Below, piece by piece: positions 26,717 through 39,839 of a stretch of 64,000 bases of DNA. Origin of the DNA: Jacaranda mimosifolia (Eukaryota > Streptophyta > Magnoliopsida > Lamiales > Bignoniaceae); the NCBI GenBank assembly GCA_018894105.1, contig CM032123.1:9797001-9861000 (forward strand). The letters run 5' to 3'. Position numbers and translations under genes: made by a program. The notes under the pieces are model-generated. The model was given only the letters and a program-made list of their open reading frames with translations, was not told the DNA's origin and did not search any database. Within the stretch, counting starts at the first letter, position 1; each line of letters opens with the position of its first letter.

Positions 26717-27734
26717 CATGTCCTGAAAGCAACAAGGAGGCCAAGAAGAAGCATTCATCACTTGGTTGTCAGCATCTGCAAATGTAAGAGAACAATTAAC
26801 AATTCGTCAGCTGACACAGCAAGCTAGTCCGAGGAAGATTGATTTAAAATTTGTTCTTCTAACCCCTTCATTTCAATATATCATTCTCAACAACGCATAT
26901 TGCAACATGACCTTGCAATATGAGTATCTGGCATTTCTGAAAATATATGCCATAATAATGGAACACCAAGTGATGCAGGAGAGAATATCATATATCTCAA
27001 AAGATAGACCTTAATTAACATCATTTGTATTCCTCTTCTCTAACATCATGATCTACCAACTAGATATAACCTTTGGATGCAGTTCAAAGTTTGATTTGAC
27101 TAAGCCCAAATCAGCTACAACGATAGCAATGCTTAGAGATTCAATGCAGAAAATCAAAAAGAGCTTTAATTTCAAAAAAGTCTCACACCCATTTGGAGAC
27201 TCTCCACACTTCAGACAGACAACACAACCATATGAACGGAGCACCTGACTTTGGTGTCTTATGTTTCATGAATCGACATCTTATGAGGCATAGGTATCCT
27301 GCAGTATAAATTATGTGATAAACATGTACAAATAGTTGAAATGCACACTTCCATTATTTACAAAATCTTGGGATACCCATAATTGTGTCATATCAGCAAA
27401 TATCAGAATTTGACATATTCACTAACAAAAGATCAGAAATATGGAAATTTTTGGCCAAATTACCACTATATTAAATTATGTGCTAATGCAATTTTTCATT
27501 CACACAAAAGAAATACTATCCAAAGACAGAAAATTCCAATCTTTTTGTGGCACAGAAGAGGACAGCCAAATTAACCTCGATAACTACGGATGGAGATCAT
27601 TGATTATGTGATCACTGACACATGGTCAATCTTGTTTTATTTGCATAATTATGCTTGAAACGTAATCTTAGTGATTAATTTCATAGTGACATGAAATCTC
27701 TTTGTAAAGGAATGAGGCTGATGAAGACAATTAC

Positions 27735-27838
27735 CAAGGCAGATTCTTTCTAGGTTCTACATCATCCATTTCTTTGGCTTTGTCAACACTGTCTACATCA
27801 ATAATGTGAATATCCTCAGTGTCAAAATCAAGGGAGCC
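27735..27838 (-). CDS. Possible internal exon of an unidentified - strand gene
   Basis: The 104-nt segment has a good acceptor (AAGTGCAG) and a good donor (CCTTG/GTAATT). It reads without stops as an acidic peptide containing LDFDTEDIHIIDVDSVDK and VEPRKNLP. Amino-acid composition and codon use look protein-like, in contrast to the surrounding non-coding DNA. I do not recognise the family. Neighbouring exons could not be joined in frame: a candidate at 26717-26775 (-) would create a stop at the junction. It may be a remnant of a pseudogene or part of a gene whose other exons I missed. Confidence 0.3.
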
Positions 27839-28925
27839 CTGCACTTGTAAGTTAAAAGATTATAAGGTAGGGGAAGCATGTTATTGCGTTAGAGCTAAAG
27901 CTGACCATCTTGGTCGAAGACCTCACATACTTGCACGTTTCAAGACTTTAGCGGATGATACAACATATTAGGCCCATCTCTAGCTAGACACCACAAAAGA
28001 TACATAAATGGCAAATGAGAGCATAGAAATGGAACTATTGACATTTTCACCTCCTTTTACTCCTCAAAATGAAGATAAGCAAGTAACAAGCGGCAGATCA
28101 CCTTTTACTACAACCATCAAAATTTAAATTCCAGTTCTGAAGGTAGAAAACACAGAAAATATTTCGTGTTTCTTTGAGGATCCATATCTCAAACTGGATC
28201 TAATTATCCAAAAAAAGGAAAAAAAAAGAAAGACTGGATCTTGCATAGAAGTACTCATAAGCAGTTGATTATTGATTCTCCCATTTACACAAGCATCTTG
28301 GAAGCAAGAAACAGTCTTAAGCCCAATACAGCAGACGCCCCCTCGGTTAATTGATATAGTACATACCCAACAAAACTATTTCATCTCCCAGACCAATTAC
28401 ACCATCCAGCTTAGTACAGCAAAAAATAACACGCAGTTTTTGCTCAAAGATGTCAAGGAATAACCAATCCGTCCCAGGAGCAATCAGCAATGAAAAAGCA
28501 AATGCAACATTTTTCTAGCGTTACTCTCTGGCTATGTGCTCCATATACCAATACCATTTTGAGCATATCCAAATAAATGAATTTGGCTTTTTCCTAAGCT
28601 ACGCCAAAATTTTGATAGTAAACAATTCAGCCAAAGAGAAACCTCTCAACCAAATAACCAATGCCAGAGAATACATACGCTGAACCCCATCAAACAAATT
28701 TCAAAATAAATAAATAAATATATAAATATAAATAAATTGCCGATAAAAAAAATTCGAAGAATGCACCTCAAAAGTCCCCCACAGCAAATGAGAAGATCAA
28801 TTTTGCATTTTCTACTGCCTGCAGGTGTAAAAAAGTCGCAATATACATTGCCAAGTTCTCAATGCATGCACCTTCTGGAGCCATATCGGAACAGTTTTCA
28901 GCAATCCATCAACAAGAAATGATAA

Positions 28926-28958
28926 TTGGGCCTTCAAAAGCTGGGCCAATTTAGGGTT
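28926..28958 (-). promoter_or_regulatory. Telo-box and site-II cluster, promoter-like
   Basis: On the - strand AACCCTAA (28951-28958) is followed by two GGCCCA motifs (28942-28948 and 28926-28932). In plants this combination marks promoters of ribosomal-protein and other growth-related genes bound by TCP and Telo-box factors. A short - strand frame begins at ATG 28884 (MAPEGACIENLAMYIATF, 38 codons, stop at 28768) and might be a first exon. No downstream gene model could be completed, so function is unproven. Confidence 0.35.
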
Positions 28959-29031
28959 CACACGACTGAAAATTGGAGTGCCAACTTTTACGTGCTTAAT
29001 CCATTGCATGGAATTGTTAAAAAATCTATAA

Positions 29032-30902
29032 TGGTATGATTAGGGCTGTAAATGGATATTCGAAAATTCATTTATCATTCGTATTTGTATTTGTTTATAC
29101 AAAATTTATTCGCATCCGTTTAAAGCGGATATTATCTGTATTCGATTAGTAGGTATCCGATTATAAACGGATACGGATATAAAAAATGCATATCCGATCT
29201 GAATATATATTTATTAAATAATATATTATTTATATTTTTCAAAAAAAATCTTATAATCCATAGATGTATATATATGTAAATTACGATTGATGAATTGGGA
29301 AGAAAAAAGAATAAATTTAACAATTTATAGTAATATAGAGAAAAAATTGAAGAAAAAAATTAATCAACATAATTATTGTTGGTTAACTTTATAATTAATA
29401 CACTAAAATATCATTATTAATATTAATTAGTACTAATAATCAATTATAAAATCAATTATTAATTAAAAATCATATTATTTGTTTGATTGCTTTCTTTTTA
29501 ATGAAATTGTGCAGTTCCTTCTATTAATTAAAATATATATTTGTTATAAGTTCATAAATTTACGTATTTGGATATTCGTAAATAGATATCTAAATAATTA
29601 TCATCAAATGTAAATATCAAAAAAATAATTTGAATACAGATAAGTTTAATCAAATATAAATGCATCTGAATAATTATAATCGAATACGGATATATCCGAA
29701 TTCGACCGATATCCGATGTATACAAATTCGGATATCACTTTTAAATATCCTTCAAATCCGCATCCGTATCCGAATATTCAAAAAGTTAAACAGATACGAA
29801 TATGAAAATAGTGTATCCGATCCATTTATTATCCATTTACACCCTTAGGTATGATTGGTATGTAGGAATGAGGTGGGAATGGAATGAGCATTTTCAAATC
29901 CATTTTCAAACCCATGATTGATATAGTTTAGAGATAGGAATGCCCATCCCCTTCGAAATTCCCATTCCCAAAAGGATATGTTTAATCATTCCCTCCCTCC
30001 CCCATAAGTTTAGTTATTCCCAATCATCGGAAATGAGCCTATATCACTCAAAAATTTAACAAAATACTTTTATATTTAAGAAAAAAAATCTTCACTTTGA
30101 AAAAATTTAATACGATATTCCAACTTATTTGATTGCTACTTTTATTATTTAATTATATATTTTATTCATATATTTTTTAGTAATATTATAAAAATTATTA
30201 AATTAATATAAATTATCATAAAAATATAAATAATAAAAATAAGAATAATAATGCACATCTCAATTTTTATAATAAAAAAATAGAATTATCATCGACTTGG
30301 TCCATATTAATAAAATATATAGTTTAAAATATTATTTATATATGCATGTCTTCGAATAATTAAAATATATATATATATATATATAAATTAATAAATGAAG
30401 AGTTGTCCATTCTATCAACAACTTTTCAAATTAAACTTATGAAAAAAAATTAAGCACTCTAGTTATCAAGTTCAAGTATTTTATAATTTTTTAATTATAT
30501 TTTATCAAAAAATTCAAAAGAACTTGCTAAATTATAAATTTAAAAATAATAATTTTAAAGGAATTGTGTTTATATATACTTTTTTGTGTAAGTATATATA
30601 ACTTGTTGATAACATATAAAATGTATATATTTACTAATGTAATTCGAATAATATTAAAAGTAATATTAAAACTACATAATTATAGCCTCACTCAAAAAAA
30701 AAAAAATCTACGGTAATATATAAAAATTATTTTACTAATAAATACTTTTATTTTAATAATTTTTTACAAAAGGGCAATTTGATATTTAAAAAATTCATTA
30801 CATTCTTAGCTGTCATTCCTATTTATAAATCATTAGAATGGAATCAAGAAGGAAATGACGAATCCATTCCTTCCTCATTCCTTGTACATACCAATCATAG
30901 GA
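29032..30902. mobile_element. PIF/Harbinger-like element split by a hAT-like insertion
   Basis: The left terminus TGGTATGAT (29032-29040) resumes after the nested insertion as TGGTATGTAGGAATGAGG (29856 onward). The right end in reverse reads TCCTATGATTGGTATGTA followed by CAAGGAATGAGG. TAA flanks both ends (29029-29031 and 30903-30905), fitting a 3-bp target duplication. The interior (29848-30902 without the insertion) is AT-rich and has no open frame of note. Confidence 0.65.
29041..29847. mobile_element. Non-autonomous hAT-like element, 807 bp, with 8-bp target duplication
   Basis: The terminal inverted repeats are TAGGGCTGTAAATGGATA (left) and, read in reverse, TAAGGGTGTAAATGGATA (right), matching at 16 of 18 positions. 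A perfect 8-bp duplication GGTATGAT flanks the element (29033-29040 and 29848-29855). The interior near both ends is rich in GGATATCCG-like and CGGATA phrases, probably sub-terminal transposase-binding repeats. There is no coding capacity. Confidence 0.85.
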
Positions 30903-30905
30903 TAA

Positions 30906-33900
30906 CGTATACCAACATTATTCCTTTCCCAACATCATTCAATTCCTAAAATTATTTCATTCTCACCTAATTCCATTCCTGCACAACTATCACTATCATC
31001 ATGACCAAGTACATCAGTATATGCAAAATTTGACAGCATTATTACAATCTAGGAGGAGAAGAAGAAGATTTAGCTTATTTCTTTTTATCTTTTATTTTTT
31101 ATTTTCCGGGTGCAACATATATAGGACAGGGCTTAGGAGCATTATTTGTGGAATTAATCTAAACAAGCTAAAATTGTCATTAGTTAAAATAAAATATAAA
31201 AAACTTAAAATGATAACGTAACCAAATAAAATTGGACACCAACGTATTAGTAGTAGTTTTCTGGGCTGGGCTGAACATAGATTTTGATCCAGTACTAATA
31301 GCAAATGGAGTATACCGTGGGTCATTATTGATACAGATATTTATATTATTAACAAAGTACTTATACTTTTCTTTGTGTGTGATTTTAGTGATACGTCTAA
31401 AATACTCTTACATCTTTTTTTTTAAATTCTTGTAGTTACAATTTAAAAAATAATTACCATCTATAATCCGCTAGTTTATAACCCAAAATTGTAGTTTTAT
31501 TATCTTTTTATCATTTTTATTTATGTAAAAATTTTGTATAAATATATTAAAAATTATTAAAATATTAATATCATATAAAAATAAGTACTGCTATTTATTT
31601 TGTGCTATAAAAATTTTTGCACATGTATCAAATGTGTTAAAATTGTTAGTATTTTTAAAGTATATTATCTTAGTTATATAATCTTAGTATAAAAATACAA
31701 ATAGTTTAAGAAACTTACTACACTTTCGATTATGTTTATTACGGTCAGAATTAATATCGAATAGGAAAAGGGCATAATCAGATTTTACTTATTTTCAAAT
31801 GATATATGTAAGTTTCATTATACAACATAATGACATAATGGCATAGAAAGAAATTCGAATGAGAAAATTATGGTCAACTAAAGTTAATTATTTCACACAA
31901 CTGCGAATTTCTAGTACGGTCTCTAATTTTTCTTATCATTCTAATAGAATTTTAGAGGGCGGAAAAGATGAATTTATCATAGAAATAAAAAAATAAAACG
32001 ATAATTCCATGAATTTTAATGCTAAATAAAGAAAATAAATGTAATAAAATAAGCAAAGTAGATAAAAAAAAAAAAAAAAAAAACAAACTATTAATTTTGT
32101 CATTAATCTCAATGGATTTATAAGTTTCTACAACGCTCTATTTAATTAATAATCAAGTTTTGTCATAAACGGTGGATTAGTATTGTTGGATGGATTCCGT
32201 CCAGTTTTCCATTTGATTTTTAAGTTTTAGTTTAAATTCATTTCTTCTTTTCAATTTTCATCATGCGTTCATTTGATTATAATTGTATAATATAAACATA
32301 AAGTTGGTTAATCAATAAAGAAACGTATTAAAAAATATTTAATACTTATAGTTGAAAAACAAAATTAAAATTAAACCAAATCTAGGAGAGGAGATTTAGA
32401 TTTAATAAAGAGAGTAGAGAGCATTAAAGTTTTAAAAAAGAAAAAAGACAAAGATATTTGTTCCAAAACATAGCATATAAACTCTAAACAGGGATTTAAT
32501 GTAGTCTTTACAAATTAAATTTTAATTCGTACCTCAATTCCACAATTATTTTTGTTTTCTTCAATTATATGATAATTTCAATTTTTCATTTGTTTCATTG
32601 AAGTATTTGTATGTCTTACTTATACGGCATATTATAATTTTAAATTTATATATACATAATTTAATAAATTGAAAGATGAAATGAAAAAAAAATAGAAGGA
32701 TAATTTCAATGTAAGAAAATTAGTAGAAAAATTAAAAGAACATTATTTAATAAGCATAAATTTGTCGGCAAAAATTGGATGGTATTTGAAATATTTATAA
32801 AATTTTAATTAACATGACTTTCACAACAAAACTCAAGAGTCAAAATGACTTTTACCCTTAAAAGCTACTATTTTATATGCAATATAAGTTTAACTGATAT
32901 AATAAAAGTATCTACATGATTACTCATAAATCATATATATATAATACGAATTTTATAGATTCTCTGTATTGTTGTTGTTGTTATTATTATTATTATTATT
33001 ATACTCTTTTGATATATTTTTTTGTTGGGAGAAATTGAGTAAAGAAAAAGAAGAAGGTACGAGGAAGAAGTAAAAAGGAAGGCCTATTTCATCGAGCCTC
33101 TCTTCAAGATAGTATCTAAATCGTTATGATTTTCATTTGGGTTGAAACTTGTCCGACAAGAAATTTCACTATTTTAGAATAGTTATAGTTACAACCGTTG
33201 TTCATTAGGATTTTGGTCGCCTGTTCCCCAATTATCAAATTACCAATTTTCTTGACTTTCCAGCATTGGACAAGCGTCAATCCATACATGGTAAGTGTGA
33301 TATATTTTTTAAATCAATAAATTGTAATTAACATCATATTGATTATATGAATTTCATAAGATTTAAATTATGTTATCAATATGATAGAATGTAATTTAAT
33401 AAAATAAATATGATGTGAAAGCTTGAAGAAAAAAAAATATTAAAAGGCAATAGAGTTTAAAATGATAATTATGTTATTGTAAGGACTTTAGGGGGAAAGA
33501 ACTAAAAAACAAAATTCAATATGTATCAATTTGACATCTATAGTGAAACTAGTATATTTAAATTATGAAAATTCAAATACAAATATGACGTTAATTCACA
33601 AATACAAATATGATATTACGGTAAAGATGAAGTACCCAAATGATTTTTATTCTTAAGAGTTGCATGTTAATTTATAATATATTAGTAAATTTAAGTATTA
33701 TGATGAAATATTTGCACAACTGTTAATAAAATTATAAGAAAATATGGACAAAGGTGAAATACTATAGATTTTTTATGCCGTCTTATCTTTCTTATATTCA
33801 TTGGAATGATTGAAAGAAATTAAGAAATAGAGAGAAAATGAACAGGCAAGCAGATGAAATAGGAGACTTTATATAATTTTTGAATTATGTTTCCGTAGAT

Positions 33901-34364
33901 GTTGACAAAGAAATACTTAAATTTTACTTCTAGTTTTCTAATTGATTATAATTTAAGATTTATTATAACTATAGATATCAGAAAACTAGTTACAAGATAC
34001 AGTTAGTTAAAAAAATAATTGTCAATTTGTATCAAATAAAAATATTCGATTTAATCATATGTAATGTAACATTGCTCAGACATAATCATATGTAATGTAA
34101 CATTGCTCAGACAATAATATGTATTCTTATTTCTTTTGTAATTTATACACAAGCACATACAAAGAATTTATTAGAATTAAAACCTCAAATCTCACATTTA
34201 TATGTATGAAGACAATGCCACTAAACTAATTAGTCACTCGAACAATAATATGTATCCTAAAAATTCTATATAATGCATTATTCTGTAAAAATAAATAAAT
34301 AAATAATTTTGATACTTACTTATTTCAGAATAATTAATAAGAGAAAATGCAAATTAAAAATTGG
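30906..34364. other. AT-rich intergenic sequence, no gene supported
   Basis: No exon-like sequence was recognised. A perfect 31-bp tandem duplication lies at 34052-34113 and a (TTA)n run near 32968-33001. The rest is long AT-rich sequence without closing repeat ends. Confidence 0.55.
34052..34113. repeat. Perfect 31-bp tandem duplication
   Basis: Two adjacent identical copies, each beginning TAATCATATGTAATG and ending CTCAGACA. Confidence 0.9.
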
Positions 34365-34774
34365 GTTAATTAGAAAAAAATCCCTAAACCTACTTTCCAT
34401 TTAGTGTTCAATCCCCATTTCAATATTTACACACTAAACTCCCCACTTTTTCACAAAAGTTAGGAATCACTCCCCATATCTTTTAGAAAGACCTATATAC
34501 CCTTGTAGCTGGGAAAAACAACAAAAATACCTGGGAAATGCGTTCTCTCTTGAAGAAGAACGCTTTCCTTTTTTCATTTTTGCCTAAAATCGACTTGTCT
34601 AAGAGCCAAAAGAAAAGGGCGCGAAACCGTTCCTCTGCCACTGACGCGAGAAGAAGAAGAAAAAGTGTGAAAAAAAAAGGCACCAAGATTTCTGCCATTT
34701 TTCTGCGATAATGGAAGGAAAAACAGCTGCAAGAAAAAGCAAAGTACAAAAAGAAGTGATGAAAAGAAACAAAG

Positions 34775-36181
34775 GTATGTTTTCTGCATTTGAAATTTCA
34801 AATGTCCGTGATTTTTTAGTGTTTCACTCATTTCTTGTCTATTTTCTCATATTTAGGGTTTCTATTCCATTTTTAGTCGTTAAACACTTGAACCCCTTTG
34901 AGATATATATGATTTCTGTTGTGAGATGGAAAGTTTCTGATTTGTACTTGAAGGGCATGAAAGTTACACTTCACCTTTTACGGGTTTATACTTCTTTTTA
35001 ACTGAAATTATATGGTGAAATTATACTATAAAACTATCTAAATGTGGTAGTGTGTTATCTGTAGTACAGAACATCCAAGCATGCAGTACACATAGGAAAA
35101 GTGTAGTATATAATTTGGGTAACCGCAGTACATTTTAGAAGCAAATATCGTATAAAACATTCAAACTTGCAGTACAGATTGGGCAAAATGGTAGTATAGT
35201 ATATAATATGTATAACTGCAGTACATTTTAGGAGCATCTGCAGTACACATTATGCAAAATTGTAGTATATAATCTGTGTAGTTGCACCACATTTTAGAAG
35301 CAAATGTAGTATAAAGCATTCAAACTGGCAGTACACTTTAGGCATAAGAGTAGTAATCTATAGAGCTGCAGTGCATTTGAGAAGCAAATGTAGTATAAAA
35401 CATTCAAACTGGCAGTACACTTTAGGCATAAGTGTAGTATATAGTCAGTGTTGCTGCAGTACATTTTAGAAACAAATGAATGTAGTATAAAACATTCAAA
35501 CTTGCAGTACACATTAGGTAAAATGTAGTATATAATCTGTATAGCTGCAGTACATTTTAGGAGCATCTAGAGTACACTTTAGGCAAAAGTGTAGTATGAA
35601 ATCTTTGTAGGTACAGTACATTTTAGAAGCAAATGTAGTATATAACATTCAAACTGGCAGTACACTTTAGGCATAAGTGTAGTATATAATATGTGTTGCT
35701 GCAGTACATTTTAGAAGCAAATTAGAAGCAAATGTATGTAGTATAAAGCATTCAAACTGGCAGTACACTTTAGGCATAAGTGTAGTATATAATCCATGTT
35801 GCTGCAGTACGTTTTAGAAGCATCTTAGTACATAAACATTCAAGCCTGCATTATACATTAACTGAATATGTAGTATATAATCTTTGCATCTGCAGTACAT
35901 TTTAGAAGCAACTAAAGTATAAAACCTTTAAGCCTGTGCAATGTACATTAAATGGAACTCTAGTATATAATCTGTGTATCTGCAGTACATTTCAGAAGCA
36001 ACTGTAGTAAAAAAATTCGAGCCTGAAGTATAGAATAACTGAAAGTGTAGTATATATTATGTGTTTCTGAAGTACATTTTAGAAGCATGTTTTGTAGAAA
36101 ACATTCAAGTTTTTAGTACACTCTATCTAAAAGGGTTAGTTTATTATCTGTTTATATACTATTTTTTTTTTCTCATTGCAG
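34775..36181 (+). other. Intron 1 of the Ulp1-like gene, filled by the repeat array
   Basis: The donor AAAG/GTATGT (34774/34775) and the acceptor CATTGCAG (36181) bracket 1.4 kb of sequence. Most of it, from about 35045 to 36140, is the 22-bp-spaced array described separately. Confidence 0.65.
35045..36140 (+). repeat. Array 1: AGTATA/AGTACA cores every 22 bp, 88-bp higher-order unit
   Basis: The basic 44-bp piece is GTAGTATA, 14 nt, GCAGTACA, 14 nt. Two alternating 44-bp types (containing ACATTCAAACTG and TAATCTGTGTAGCT) make an 88-bp unit repeated about a dozen times with drift and occasional indels. The cores are much better conserved than the 14-nt spacers. The small open frames here (KCTA..YY repeats) are translations of the array. 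Confidence 0.85.
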
Positions 36182-37859
36182 CAAAGCCAAGACATTGTGA
36201 GGTCTGCTCTTGTTACTCCCCCCAATATTTTTAGAGTAAATTGGAGCTTGTGAAGTCCAAGATGGGGTCCAAACATTTTGATACATTGAAGAAGACCCCT
36301 TTGTATATATACATAGATATGCCTAAGTTAAGTTCAAGCTTCATTCGGCTTGAAGCTATACTTAGGAGGTTTTACCCACAAAAGCTCTCATTTCATTTTG
36401 CGGAGGGGGTTGAAGTTCCTTTTTCTGCAGCAAATTTTCAATGGTTTTAGGGTTGCCACATGTGGGGCAATCTGTTGATATAAGATTGAAGATGAAGTCT
36501 TCAACCTTTGACCGCTTTTTTTTTTGAAAGCTGCAGAATATAACTAGATCTGAAATAGCAAAAAAACTTGAGGAGTATGTATATAAGGATAGTGTGGAGG
36601 ACTTGAATAATTTTTGTAGGTTGTACATAGTTTTTGTTTTTAATTGTATTTTGTTTCCAACATCTAATTATTGGACTCCACGATTTCTCCTACCATACTT
36701 GGACAATCTTTCTAGAGTTGGTCTGTATGCATGGGGCATAGCTGCATACAGTTTTCTTGTCCAAGATATGAAGAACTATTTAGGAGTAGGTGGAGAAAGA
36801 AGAAAGAAGTACATTGATAGGTGTACAGTCGGCTTGATGGTAAATGTTTGTTTCATTTTTCTAATAACATTGATTATATTTATATTCAAGTGAGTATAAT
36901 TTTTCGATTTACAAATGACAGGCATGGGTTTATGAACGCATCCCGTTACTGGCTTCACCAGTGAGTTTGTTTGAGTTTCCACGCTTTTACCGGTGGAAGG
37001 ATAGCAAACTCCCACAAAATGTGGAGCAGGCAGAGAATAAATTGAAGCAAGTTACAGCAGATATGGTAATAATTGTAATAATTCATTATTAGTTTTTTGT
37101 ATAATAATTTGAATTTGATAATTATTTCCATTGTAATAGGTTGTAGCCCTCAACCCTACTCAAGATGAGTCAAAATTGGCAGTTTTGATCAAGAAATCAG
37201 AGGCTGCCGTACTACCATTAGTGAATTCCATATCTGTGATCATACAATATATGAAACAATTATTGCAGCAGAAGGTGAAGAAATTAAATCATTGAAAGAA
37301 AAAATTGCTTCATTCAAATACATGGCAATGAAGGAGTAGGGTGAGGTGGAGCATCTAGCTGAGGAAGAGACTGATGGGGTAGAGCTTGAGCAGGAAGCTA
37401 GTGAGTATGTGCATGAGGGGGGACTTGATTTGGTACATGATGCACATAAAGAAAGGGATGATTATGAAGACATTGTGGATAAAGAAAGTCAAACCAAACT
37501 CCATCACGATCCTTTAGATTCCCCCATACCTTTGAAGGCATAACATTATATACCAATTCAAGCGGCTGAATTCGAGGAATCTAAGATTGAAGTGGCAAAT
37601 GTCATGTCCTCGATTGTGACAAATGTGCGTAATCGAGAAGATAGGAAGCCAAAACAGAAATCTCCAGATTTTGTCAGCCCCCTGAGCACTACACCAGCCA
37701 AAAGAGCAAGACAAGTGACAAAGACCTATCGTGCTCGTCCTCATGCATGAAAAAATAAAGAACAAGAAGAGAAGAAGGTATTGTACACTACTTAATGTTT
37801 TATTTTTTTGCTATTTGCATTTCATTTGTAAACTGTCTGTTGTAATAAATGTTATGATA

Positions 37860-38700
37860 TCTTATACTTGATTGGTTGATATTTGCACTTAATGGATGAT
37901 ATCATATACTTCATTTTGGTGATACTTGTACTTATGTGCTAATCTTTTGTACTCCAAGTTGGTGATATTTATACTTAATGTGCTAATCTTTTGCACTTAA
38001 TGTTGGCGATATTTGTACTTCATGTGTTGATCATTATATTTCAATAGTTGATACTTTATACCTTATGTGCTAGTGTTTTGTACTCCGTGTTGGGATATTT
38101 GTACTTCAAGTGCTGATCTTTTCTACTTCAATAGCGGACAGTTTATACCTAATGTGCTTGAGTTCTGTACTCCATGTTGGTGGTATCTGTACTTCATGTG
38201 CTTATCTTTTCTACTTCAATAGTTGACAATTTACACCTAATGTGCTTGAGTTCTGTACTTCATGTTGGTGGTATCTATACTTCATGTGCTTATCTTCTCT
38301 GCTTCAATAGTTGACACTTTACACCTAATATGCTTGAGTTCTGTACTCCATGTTGGTGGTATTTGTACTTCATGTGCTTATCTTTTCTACTTCAATAGTT
38401 GACACTTTACACCTAATGTGCTTGAGTTTTGTACTCCATGTTGGTGGTATCTATACTTCATGTGCTTATCTTTTGTACTTCAATAGTTGACACTTTACAC
38501 CTAATGTGCTTGAGTTCTGTACTCCATGTTGGTGGTATTTGTACTTCATGTGCTTATCTTTTCTACTTCAATAGTTGACACTTTATACCTAATGTGCTTG
38601 AGTTCTATACTCCATGTTGGTGGTATCTGTACTTCATGTGCTTATCTTTTCTACTTCAATAGTTGACACTTTACACCTAATGTGCTTAAGTTCTGTACCC
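37860..38700 (+). repeat. Array 2: TGTACT cores every 22 bp, perfect 88-bp unit
   Basis: The unit splits into four 22-mers beginning TGTACTCCATG, TGTACTTCATG, TCTACTTCAAT and TACACCTAATG, 88 bp in total. It recurs about nine times across the intron that precedes the exon at 38704. The last units, from about 38160 on, are nearly identical, implying recent homogenisation. The core is the reverse complement of that in array 1. Confidence 0.9.
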
Positions 38701-39839
38701 CAGGTGGCAGATGAGCCAACCAACCCAAAGACTGAAATGGCTGATCCCTATAAAGGAAGGACTGATTATAGAGGTATTGCTCTTATTCCAGTAGAAGAGC
38801 GAAAAGTCATCGACAACTTTGTCAGAAGAGATAATTTGAGGTAACAAAATTTGCTTATTATTTTTCTATTGGATAAATTGGTATCTGAACTAACAATTAA
38901 CAATTGTGTAGGGTAACTGTCTGGGATGGAGCAAGACAGTTTCTGGATGGAAGAAACTTTTGTGAGCTCTTATTTGGAGGAGAATTTACCGATAACGTAG
39001 TGCTACAAGTTGATATTATGTAGCCCATCTTTTGGCAAGAAGTGTCAGCACAAGGTGTGGTTCACGTCCTCAATAGCGCAGGTATGTCGCAGTTTCCTAA
39101 CTTAATTTAGTTCCCGTTTCCAATGAGTCTAACCATTTGTTTTATACTTCATTGGATGATATATTAGACCGACTCGAGGGACACAACATCAAGGATATTA
39201 CGGATGAAGAATTTGTGGAGTTGAAGCTTAAACTTAACACCTTCACCTGTAAAGATTTGGAAGAGCTCACGGTTGATGTTTTAAACCAGTGTCGTTACAT
39301 AATCCTACCGATTTGCTAACGCCAGCACTGGTTCTTGGTTTTCCTCAACACCTCGACTCGTTATTTCTTATACATGAATTCAATAATGGCCGCCAGATAC
39401 AAACCGATAGCTATTGCCATTGTAAGTTTGCTTCATTTCCCTATGGTTTCTTCATAAAGTAGGGAGTCAACAACTGATCAACATTTTTGTAGGCTTCATT
39501 CTATTCTCGGTACATGAAGCTTTCATTGGGGAGTCGTGTGGACGAACAAATAAAGCAGAAAAAAAACAGGCAGCAAGCGGGAACAGTGGATTGTGGTGTC
39601 TATGTATGCCTTTTGGCAGAATGTTTTGCTAGAGACACCCCCGAGTTCTGGAGGGATGCTAGAACAATTGAAATTGATAAATATCATGCCAATATGGCAT
39701 ATACAATATTAAGTCATGAAAATGCCAGGATTTGAATCACTTGTATGTAAATACATGTGTAAATTAAAGCATACTTTGTTTATAATATTATTTTGTGTGT
39801 AAGTGTAATTTTCCATTAATTATTTATAACTTAAATTCA

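Larger units (their letters stand above)
34711..39735 (+). pseudogene. Ulp1-like cysteine protease (C48) gene of a MULE, decayed
   Basis: Recognisable exons are 34711-34774 (MEGKTAARKSKVQKEV), 36182-36839, 36922-37065 (WVYERIPLLASPVSLFEFPR), 37140 to about 37775, 38704-38840, 38912 to about 39055, and about 39168-39420 plus 39493-39735. The N-terminal half resembles the DUF1985/plant-mobile-domain region seen in these proteins (FAEGVEVPFSAANFQ, VLGLPHVGQSVD, GLYAWGIAAYSFLV). The C-terminal half is an Ulp1 catalytic domain: His in QHWFLVF, Gln-Cys in QQAGTVDCGVYVC. Ulp1 enzymes process SUMO precursors and remove SUMO from targets. The residue expected to be the catalytic Asp is Asn (FLYMNSI). 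There are frameshifts near 36435 and 37210, and stops at 36232, about 37349, 37748, 39021 and 39317, the last just before the catalytic His. The protein cannot be made whole. Confidence 0.8.

Noticed and set aside
35055..35566. Cysteine/tyrosine-rich open frames on the - strand (repeated KCTA...YY)
   Set aside because: They are translations of the 88-bp repeat array, lie in an intron and show no codon-level conservation.
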